From Chthonomonas sp035294505 (lineage in GTDB: Bacteria > Armatimonadota > Chthonomonadetes > Chthonomonadales > Chthonomonadaceae), in the NCBI RefSeq assembly GCF_035294505.1, contig NZ_DATGKU010000247.1:1-30444 (forward strand): a stretch of 30,444 bases of DNA. The letters are read 5' to 3'. Positions within the stretch are counted from its first letter, which is position 1. The number at the start of each line of letters is the position of its first letter. The notes under the pieces are model-generated. The model ran no database searches. It saw only the letters and a program-made list of their open reading frames with translations, and had not been told where the DNA came from. Of the stretch, positions 24,524 through 30,444 are shown piece by piece. The position numbers and the translations under genes were made by a program.

Positions 24524-25939
24524 ATGAGTGAGGAAGCACAGGATGAACGATACCGGTTATTTGTGCAACATGTACTAGCCTGGCCTAATCAACGCAAAAA
24601 AAGAGAGAAGGCTTTGTACAAGGCTTTCTATTTTCTCGTCGTAGCCTGTGTGCTTTGGTTTGGCTGTTTTCTATGTAGTCTGTTGCATTGCTTGCCAATT
24701 AAACTGTATCGTTTATTTAATGAAATTATAAGCGGAGCCATGATTGGCTTTGGGTTTATGAATCTCTATTTCAGTGCGATCTTCCTTCGGCCACCCAAGC
24801 AGGATAAGAAGCTCCTCGAGCAGCTTGTCGGAAGCGATCCCGCACTGTTCCGGCGAATTTTTATGGAGATACCGTCGGGCTTTGAGGAAAGCGAGGAGCG
24901 ATGGAGGCGGCTTGTCTGGAGCTATCTAGAGGACATCGCCAGCCCTAAGCTAACGGCAGGAGCTTTACAGGGGTTACAAGGAAGGTTACAGCTTACAGAC
25001 TATTTTCATGTGAATAACCTCTGTCAAATGCTCTCGTTGTCGAAAAGGGGGACAGGCTCAGAGTTAACTCTGCTATTCGGACAGGCAAAACGCGAGCTTG
25101 CCGCTAAGGCGTTGCAAGGTTACCAAGCATTAGGACAGCATGAAAAAGGTGCAGCCGAGCTAGCTCTCATGGAACAGTTGAGGGCACGTGTTATGGAGCA
25201 TGAGCGGCGAAGGCGCAAAAGGAAGATCGCAACGTTCGGGGTGGCTAATCTTTGTATGTTAGGCTTTTGGGCATTCTGCTTCTCTGTGGTGTATTCTCAT
25301 ATGTTTCCTCGTCTAAGTCTAATGGACCCCCGTGGAACTATACCCACACTGATCGGAGTGCTTCTGTTTTGTTTCGTCACTGGAGTTGTAGAGATTGGGA
25401 CTTTTATAGGCAAGCTGAAACCTGCCGATAAGAATCTTTTGGAGCGGGCGGTTCGAGACAACCCCCGCAGCCTGCTTCTTCTGTTGGCAAACGCCGCTCC
25501 CTCTTATCAGCGCTCCGACCGGTGGAGGGATGCAGTGTTTCGCTTTGTGGCGGCTGGCCAAGATGCTACCTTGAACAAACTCTTTTTGGAGGCTTTGCGG
25601 GGGCACCTGATTCCCGAAGACGATGCCCGAGTAAGCTTTTTGCTTCCTGTTGGGATAAGAGCGCTTCAGACCCCCTCTGAGCGCCGCAGCGTTTCGGAGC
25701 CGGAGAAGCCGGAAGATCGGGAATGGAGAAAGCTATACATCGAGGCGGATGCGGAGATGATGTTGAAGAGTTTGCTGCGTCCCTCACAAGTGCCTTCCAC
25801 TCCTGTCGAGGAGTTGTTGCGCATAACAGGGCCGGCGTCCTCTCCCTCGTTAGGGGCAGAGGCTTCCGCAGATCAGCTTTTGCGGGGTTCGGTTGTTCCT
25901 CCTGAGAATGCAGACAATGGGCAGACGACCTCGCCCTAG
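24524..25939 (+). CDS. Internally duplicated four-helix membrane protein, unknown function
   Basis: 471 residues that match no family I recognise. Membrane helices are near 32-54, 68-87, 237-258 and 273-294. Each pair is followed by a cytoplasmic-looking helical segment, and the two halves are related. FLRPPKQDKKLLEQLVGSDP (87-106) parallels FIGKLKPADKNLLERAVRDN (294-313). RWRRLVWSYLEDIAS (126-140) parallels RWRDAVFRFVAAGQD (333-347). LQGLQGRL parallels LEALRGHL. A basic coiled linker (MEHERRRRKRK, about 224-234) starts the second half; the C-terminal 80 residues are acidic and disordered. The ATG has GGAGGG 5 bases upstream. It is divergent from the GH pair and followed by a strong terminator, so probably monocistronic. 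Confidence 0.8.
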   Translation: MSEEAQDERYRLFVQHVLAWPNQRKKREKALYKAFYFLVVACVLWFGCFLCSLLHCLPIKLYRLFNEIISGAMIGFGFMNLYFSAIFLRPPKQDKKLLEQLVGSDPALFRRIFMEIPSGFEESEERWRRLVWSYLEDIASPKLTAGALQGLQGRLQLTDYFHVNNLCQMLSLSKRGTGSELTLLFGQAKRELAAKALQGYQALGQHEKGAAELALMEQLRARVMEHERRRRKRKIATFGVANLCMLGFWAFCFSVVYSHMFPRLSLMDPRGTIPTLIGVLLFCFVTGVVEIGTFIGKLKPADKNLLERAVRDNPRSLLLLLANAAPSYQRSDRWRDAVFRFVAAGQDATLNKLFLEALRGHLIPEDDARVSFLLPVGIRALQTPSERRSVSEPEKPEDREWRKLYIEADAEMMLKSLLRPSQVPSTPVEELLRITGPASSPSLGAEASADQLLRGSVVPPENADNGQTTSP

Positions 25940-25983
25940 ACTATCATGGAAAATACGGTTTCCGCCTCCACATGGGAACGATA

Positions 25984-26011
25984 AGGGAGTATCTTTGCCA
26001 AGATACTCCCT
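25984..26011. terminator. Intrinsic terminator after the duplicated membrane protein
   Basis: A perfect 12-bp stem (AGGGAGTATCTT / AAGATACTCCCT) with a TGCC loop, followed by ATTATGTTA; the T-run is weak. It lies 45 bases after the stop and between convergent genes, so it may serve both strands. A second, bulged hairpin (26049-26061 with 26073-26082) lies closer to the convergent small gene. Confidence 0.7.
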
Positions 26012-26095
26012 ATTATGTTAAGCATCGCTGCTACAAGGCCGACGCCCGCCCTCTCGTTGCCCGTTTTGCACAGGCAAGAGGGCTAGGGATGTGCC

Positions 26096-26299
26096 TTAGC
26101 TCTCTTCTTGAATGGAGCGAGGGGTTTCCGCAACCTCTTCGGTCTGCCAGTTGTCGCAGTCGAGGCGGCGACAATGCAGCATCCGTCGGCTCGTGCCGTT
26201 TTCCATCTCCACCGTAGCGATGGAGGCGTAACGGCAAGAGAGGCAAAGCGATGGTTCGAGAAGTCGAACGATCTTTAAGCGTGTATCCTCATTTTTCAT
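26096..26299 (-). CDS. Four-cysteine mini-protein, probable zinc-binding
   Basis: 67 residues from the ATG at 26299, which has GAGGA about 9 bases upstream; an ATG at 26308 is too close to that site. Cys19 and Cys22 (LCLSCRYA) and Cys43 and Cys48 (LHCRRLDCDNW) form a CxxC...CxxxxC pattern that suits a small zinc-binding fold. The rest is charged and has no signal peptide, so it is probably cytoplasmic. It is 87 bases downstream of the STAS-like gene on the same strand and could share its transcript. I do not recognise the family; that it is a real gene is supported by the ribosome site and the spaced cysteines rather than by similarity. Confidence 0.6.
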   Translation of the reverse strand: MKNEDTRLKIVRLLEPSLCLSCRYASIATVEMENGTSRRMLHCRRLDCDNWQTEEVAETPRSIQEES

Positions 26300-26386
26300 A
26301 GAGTGCATCCTCGGTATTCATCTGTCGGTAGGTGGCCTGTTTCAGGACGTGCCCTATCTGTTGGACGAAATAAGTTCTCCGTTCGT

Positions 26387-26821
26387 TCAGACGGGCCGAA
26401 GGCTTGTCTCATCGTCACGTGTCATTAGGTGAGCGCGTACCACAACGCTCTGTCCGCATCGGCTTAGCCCTTGCAGATGGCAGATAGCTTCCTCTTCGGT
26501 AAGCGCCCACTGTAGTCGTTGTTTTCGCAGCGCAGAGGCGATGCGAACCTGCTCTAAGCTGCCCACAACGGTCAGACGCCCGTAATGAGCGGCAAGACGC
26601 TCTCCCAGCGTCTCGATGGTGCGCCACCAGGCTAAGTCGAGCAAGGGCAGACGTCGTGCTTTAGCGAGGTTGATCACGACCTCGAAGTGGGCTGTAAGCA
26701 AGAGGTAGCCAATGGCCTCGACCAACTGTTTCTGAGCGCCTTCATTCCATTCCCCCTCCAGCGTGAGCACGGGTATGCCGCTATGTAGATGAAGGTGCAG
26801 GGTGCACGACGTATTTTCCAT
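26387..26821 (-). CDS. STAS-domain-like protein lacking the phospho-acceptor Ser
   Basis: 144 residues. The pattern GIPVLTLEGEWN (15-26), FEVVINLAKARRLPLLDLAWW (46-66) and YGRLTVVGSLEQVR with a following short helix matches the strand-helix order of STAS domains found in anti-sigma factor antagonists (SpoIIAA/RsbV type). The usual D-S/T-S-G-L phosphorylation site is replaced by LLDLAWW, so it cannot be phosphorylated at the canonical position. A structural or scaffolding binding role is more likely than a partner-switch antagonist. The C-terminal 30 residues are extra. No anti-sigma kinase is nearby. STAS membership is from pattern only and is moderate in certainty. Confidence 0.6.
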   Translation of the reverse strand: MENTSCTLHLHLHSGIPVLTLEGEWNEGAQKQLVEAIGYLLLTAHFEVVINLAKARRLPLLDLAWWRTIETLGERLAAHYGRLTVVGSLEQVRIASALRKQRLQWALTEEEAICHLQGLSRCGQSVVVRAHLMTRDDETSLRPV

Positions 26822-27023
26822 AGGTCTCTCAAAATCTCTCTACCGAGAACGTTTGGCTTCATTATCGGCAGGAGCGCTTGAGAACAGGAGGGGGAATAGA
26901 AAGCTTGGCATTCCACCCGCTCTCTTCCACAGAAACCACCGTTCCCGATCCGTTTATTCCATATTTCCACCTGGATTTTACAATGGAGAGCTTAAATCGG
27001 CCTGGGGCGCGGAGATAATGGAA

Positions 27024-27944
27024 TTAGAAGCTTAGATTAATCCAGTCTTGCACGACCTGATACTCTTCTTGAACACATGAAGACCACACCGACGGGTCAT
27101 AGTTATTTGTCAGGACGATCTGCGTCCAATTCTGGGATAGGGCATTATAGGCACGAGAGTGGTTAAGGCATATCTGGGCTTTTTGTTCGCAATCGTAGAC
27201 AAGCTGCATGTCTGTCTGTGCAAGCTCTTCATCTCCTTTCGCCATAGCCTCGCCAGCAAGATCACAGAATATACTTGCCATTTCAAGGTAGTCTTGGTAA
27301 AGGCTATAAAAGCCTTGTGCTTTGTAAGCATCGCCAGATTGGAGGTTTTGAGCAACCCGTTTCAGCCTCAGCTCGTCTTGGGATGTGTTTTGAACTCCGT
27401 TCGTCGCCAGGTCGTGCGCCACGTTGGCCAGCTCAAACCAGATATGGGCGAACTGCTGACAGTTCTGCATCTCAATCCGATAGATCTGTTTCATGTTTTC
27501 ATCAATCTGCTCGGTCTGTTGGTTGGACTGCATCTCCGAAGTAGGCGATTGTTGAGTGTGCTGCATGAGGCGTTCTTGAAGCACATGCCCTAGATGCAGA
27601 TGTTCGTATGAAAGCGTTTGTGCTTGTTGGGCAACCTGCTGCCATTCTGACTGCTGTGCCGTTGGCAGCGGAGTTTGTAATTGGGGCATAAGCGGTGTCG
27701 TGATCTGCTGTGGAGGCGCTACCCGGGCTGTGCTTACGAGCGCGGATGACGGGGCCGTCTGCACCGTACGGGGTGGTTTCGGATCGCGCCGTGGGGCATG
27801 GTGCGAAGGCACGGCAACAATGAGAACGATTATGCTGACGAGGACTAAGCCGAGAACCGTCGCAATGGCCAGGATAAACTTCGAGCGTTGTTTCTGGGGC
27901 GGTTGCGACGATAGGCTACCCATTTTATAGACAATAGGCGGCAT
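27024..27944 (-). CDS. Single-pass membrane protein with Gln-rich helical extracytoplasmic domain, unknown
   Basis: 306 residues. A short cytoplasmic Ser/Gln segment is followed by one membrane helix at about 22-45 and a Pro-rich linker (about 46-95). The rest is a mostly alpha-helical domain to the end with TPR-like spacing (LANVAHDL, LEMASIFCDLAGEAMAKGDEELA, CLNHSRAYNAL). Several Cys residues occur in the distal part. The ATG follows GGAG with 6 bases spacing. No known family is recognised. The downstream STAS-like gene begins 202 bases away, so co-transcription is uncertain. It may act at the envelope; nothing shows a specific partner. Confidence 0.7.
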   Translation of the reverse strand: MPPIVYKMGSLSSQPPQKQRSKFILAIATVLGLVLVSIIVLIVAVPSHHAPRRDPKPPRTVQTAPSSALVSTARVAPPQQITTPLMPQLQTPLPTAQQSEWQQVAQQAQTLSYEHLHLGHVLQERLMQHTQQSPTSEMQSNQQTEQIDENMKQIYRIEMQNCQQFAHIWFELANVAHDLATNGVQNTSQDELRLKRVAQNLQSGDAYKAQGFYSLYQDYLEMASIFCDLAGEAMAKGDEELAQTDMQLVYDCEQKAQICLNHSRAYNALSQNWTQIVLTNNYDPSVWSSCVQEEYQVVQDWINLSF

Positions 27945-28100
27945 GTTTGGCTCCTTATTTAGTCTTTTATGTTTTAAGCTAGGAGGTCATAAACAACGCA
28001 AAGGCCTCTTTTATGAAATGCTAGTTCGCTATTTGAAAGTGGAAATTTGTGTGCGCTTTTGTTTGTGTGGGTGGATACTAGTTGGCGAGCGATCGCTGCC

Positions 28101-28874
28101 TTAAAGCAGCGTTGCATCATCCTCTGCGAAGCCGGGCGGCCCGTCGAGGGTGGCTTCTAGGTGAACCGTTCGCACACCGTAAGCAGACACCGAGAAGTAC
28201 TCGCCGGTCGTCATCACGGGCACTGTAAGGGCTTCTCCAGGAGCGATGCTGCGATCCAGTATTTGCGTTGGGAACTGAATGGTGCCTTCATAGGGCATGA
28301 GAACGTAGGACGTGCCTAAAACATTCACGCTTAGCTCGTAGTCGGTGACGTTGTAGGGGGTATCGTTGACAATGGTGATCTCACCGTTACAGAACTCGTG
28401 GTCATTGCCGTCGTTGATAACGCTTAGATGTGCATTTGCAAGATAGACTCGGCCGTTGGATACTGGTGGCGACGGCAAGGGGGGCGGAGGGACATCCATA
28501 GGGGGCATCGCGTTCGGAGTTGGCATGGGAGGCGGCGGGGAATCGGAGATACCAAGAGATGCTGGGGGCGTGTTTGGTACGTTATGGGGCTTAGTCGGAT
28601 ACGTAGGAGGAGCGGGTGAGATGGGAGCGGTGATTCGCGAATAGGGGTTTGGAGCGCTTGTGGGAAGAGGGCCTAACGGAGAAAAAGTGCTGGAAGGCTT
28701 CCATTGGGAGGGCGTTGGGACGGCCGACAGGGGACGATAAAGGGTAATGTAGCCGTAAAGGCCGAATAGCCCTGTTGCTAACAGGAATAGAGCCACGCAC
28801 AAAACGGTGAGTCCTATCTGCTTCGAGGAGCGATAGGGAGCATAGTTTCTTCCTTTGTAAATCTTACCGGGCAT
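28101..28874 (-). CDS. Single-pass membrane protein with Pro-rich linker and C-terminal beta domain, unknown
   Basis: 257 residues. A basic N-terminus (KGRNYAPYRSSKQ) precedes one membrane helix at about 20-45. Residues 50-145 are extremely rich in Pro (PPPPMPTP, PPPPLPSPP and similar runs), a wall- or periplasm-spanning linker. The last 110 residues look like an FxLYD-type beta sandwich: HEFCNGEITIVNDTPYNVTD, LSVNVLGTSYV, IAPGEALTVPVMTTG. The ATG has AAGGAG 7 bases upstream. It is in the same orientation as, and 156 bases upstream of, the helical membrane protein gene. Both share the cytoplasmic-tail, one-helix, Pro-linker plan, suggesting envelope proteins that work at a distance from the membrane. 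Confidence 0.7.
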   Translation of the reverse strand: MPGKIYKGRNYAPYRSSKQIGLTVLCVALFLLATGLFGLYGYITLYRPLSAVPTPSQWKPSSTFSPLGPLPTSAPNPYSRITAPISPAPPTYPTKPHNVPNTPPASLGISDSPPPPMPTPNAMPPMDVPPPPLPSPPVSNGRVYLANAHLSVINDGNDHEFCNGEITIVNDTPYNVTDYELSVNVLGTSYVLMPYEGTIQFPTQILDRSIAPGEALTVPVMTTGEYFSVSAYGVRTVHLEATLDGPPGFAEDDATLL

Positions 28875-29091
28875 CGGTATCTCCTTTCTTGAAGCTATAG
28901 TTTATAGATACAACAACTGCCTGTGGCTACGGAGAGACAACAAACATCAACAACTCACGATAGCACATACACTTTAATTATAACATTCTCATGATAAAAG
29001 CGGAAATAGCGCTTTTGGGGACAGGCAGGAATTTGGGGGCTTTTTGCGAAAGTCCTATGGCAGAAGCCAATGCTGTTTTAGGAGGTTTTAA

Positions 29092-30444
29092 ATGATCTCG
29101 CGGTTTTCCCCCAGACGTTCGTTTCTTGGCTGGATGGCCCTCTTCCTCTGCTGTCTCGGTACAAGGGTGGCAGCACAGGTGCCGGCGGACATTCTGCATG
29201 AGGTTCCGGCACACTTTGCCGTGCCTTCCGGCTCCTATACGTTGGTGGCTACATGGGCGGCTGCGGGCGCGCTCTATAAGCACGGGACGGGTAAGGCTGT
29301 GGCCGACCCTCAAGCACTGGAGGGCAAGGCTTGGGAGGTGAAGGTGGGTGAACCAAGCGCTGCCATGCTTTTTGGGCCTTACATCACCACGCTGCCACAG
29401 GGCGACTATGTGGCTTTTGCGCGCATTGCGCGCACCAGCTCTACCGACGAAGAGGTCATAGGAACGCTCGATGCTTGTGTAGATTACGGGCAGAATATCC
29501 TGAATTCGGTAGATTTAGACACGGCCGATCTTCCTCGTGGGCACTATGTGGAGATTCCTCTGCCCTTCCACTATCCTGGTGGGGCGCTGGAGGTGCGCGT
29601 GAACTGGGCGGGGTATGCGAACTTGCGGGTGGATAGGGTCACCTTGTTTCGTGTAGAGGGTGTAAACCTCTCTCAGTTTATTCACAGGGCGCCCCCGGCT
29701 CGCGAGAGCGGAGAGCCAAACCATTTAACCCCTCTCTTTGCTCCGGCAGGAACGCCTCTCTTTCCTCGCTCACAACCGCCCGCTTCCACGCTGGAGGTGC
29801 TTGATCTGCGCAAGCAGGGGCCCTCTTGGCAGTTGTTACTGTTGAGTTTGCAGGGGCTGATCAATCGTCAAAAGCCCCGAATCTACTATCTTCTCAACGA
29901 CCAGGACGCCTTTTGGTTGCGGTGGATGCGAGAGCGAGGCTGGATTAAGGGGTGGAAGGAAGTAACCGACCCTCGCCAACTCCTCCGACAGTACCGTGAC
30001 GTATATCATGGACTTGTGGTGACCGACCCGGCGCGCCCGGCCTCGGTGAACGTTGCCACTATGATCGCCGGCATTGATGACCTTTTGGTGGCTACGCCCT
30101 CGTTAGCAAAAGAGCTTAGGCTTCCTGTGAAAGAGGATTTGAGGGGACGTTGGACGACCGATGCGCAGGCCTACCAATGGGCTTTTGATCATCTATGGCC
30201 TCAACTCAATCACGAGGTGATCTCTTGCACCTATCCCCAACAGATGCCGCTGCGTGACTATCTTGTGGAGAACCGCATCTTTATCTTCTGGATTTCGGGG
30301 CCGATTGATGGCGCACGGCCGGGCGCCAACCCAACGGCAGAGATGCACCTTATGGAACAACTTCTCGCCAAAATGCCGGCAGATGCCCCGGTCATCAGCT
30401 ATCCCTATGCAGGGCAGGACGTTGGGGTTGGCGAAGGCCCCGGT
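29092..30444 (+). CDS. Secreted GxGYxYP-type putative glycoside hydrolase, N-terminal 451 residues (cut by window edge)
   Basis: The frame is open from the ATG at 29092 (GGAGG 6 bases upstream) to the window end. A signal peptide spans about 1-28 (FLGWMALFLCC, then VAAQ). Residues about 30-190 form a strand-rich domain (galactose-binding-like in character). Residues about 234-300 carry LEVLDLRKQGPSWQLLLLSL followed by QGLINRQKPRIYYLLND, the pattern I associate with the GxGYxYP N-terminal domain. The catalytic-like C-terminal domain begins near 360 and is cut after the GVGEG segment (445-449). The name comes from that family; its substrate is not known. No stop is reached, so length and completeness cannot be judged. 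Confidence 0.8.
   Translation, partial: MISRFSPRRSFLGWMALFLCCLGTRVAAQVPADILHEVPAHFAVPSGSYTLVATWAAAGALYKHGTGKAVADPQALEGKAWEVKVGEPSAAMLFGPYITTLPQGDYVAFARIARTSSTDEEVIGTLDACVDYGQNILNSVDLDTADLPRGHYVEIPLPFHYPGGALEVRVNWAGYANLRVDRVTLFRVEGVNLSQFIHRAPPARESGEPNHLTPLFAPAGTPLFPRSQPPASTLEVLDLRKQGPSWQLLLLSLQGLINRQKPRIYYLLNDQDAFWLRWMRERGWIKGWKEVTDPRQLLRQYRDVYHGLVVTDPARPASVNVATMIAGIDDLLVATPSLAKELRLPVKEDLRGRWTTDAQAYQWAFDHLWPQLNHEVISCTYPQQMPLRDYLVENRIFIFWISGPIDGARPGANPTAEMHLMEQLLAKMPADAPVISYPYAGQDVGVGEGPG

Noticed and set aside
28978..29313. 111-codon minus-strand frame over the start of the GxGYxYP gene
   Set aside because: Overlaps the ribosome site and signal peptide of a well-supported plus-strand gene; no motif of its own.

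Overview
This window looks like chromosomal DNA of a free-living diderm bacterium with an LPS-type outer membrane. The gene set (lpx operon, BamA, Skp, TamB, a rex-heme operon, a DUF1559/H-X9-DG prepilin-like protein, several secreted glycoside hydrolases, a GxGYxYP protein) and the moderately high GC resemble Armatimonadota, possibly Chthonomonas. That placement is from recall, not a search.

Layout. Positions 1-12836, minus strand, form an outer-membrane assembly block. In transcription order it runs tamB, an ECF sigma factor, bamA, skp/ompH, a Gln-rich envelope coiled-coil protein, lpxD, lpxC, fabZ and lpxA (cut by the window edge). From the coiled-coil gene to lpxA the genes overlap by 4-11 bases, so they should be co-transcribed. 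Positions 12837-13587 hold no convincing gene; they carry two copies of a composite repeat and a dyad just upstream of tamB. Positions 13588-15768 hold a class I O-methyltransferase (+) convergent with guaB (-). Positions 15845-19579 (-) are a compact operon of rex, a siroheme-synthase-type dehydrogenase, hemA and a HemX/CcsA-like membrane protein. It has a strong sigma-70-type promoter, a Rex-operator-like palindrome and an almost leaderless start.

Positions 20031-21154 (+) are a prepilin-like DUF1559 protein and a small lipoprotein behind a near-consensus promoter, ended by a strong terminator. Positions 21201-24352 (-) are two exported carbohydrate-active proteins (GH5 and a GH71/99-like protein with a C-terminal sugar-binding-like domain). 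Positions 24524-28874 are mostly genes I cannot name: an internally duplicated membrane protein (+), then (-) a four-cysteine mini-protein, a STAS-like protein without a phospho-acceptor, and two single-pass membrane proteins. At the right edge is the 5' part of a secreted GxGYxYP-type putative glycoside hydrolase (+).

How they fit together. The left block builds the outer membrane: lipid A synthesis (LpxA/C/D, with FabZ competing for the same hydroxyacyl-ACP pool), porin chaperoning (Skp), insertion (BamA) and lipid/OMP transport or assembly (TamB), probably linked to envelope-stress control through the ECF sigma factor. The middle operon ties tetrapyrrole synthesis and cytochrome maturation to the NADH/NAD+ ratio through Rex. 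The right part is accessory: polysaccharide use and lineage-specific envelope proteins. I saw no tRNA, rRNA, CRISPR array, prophage or transposase.
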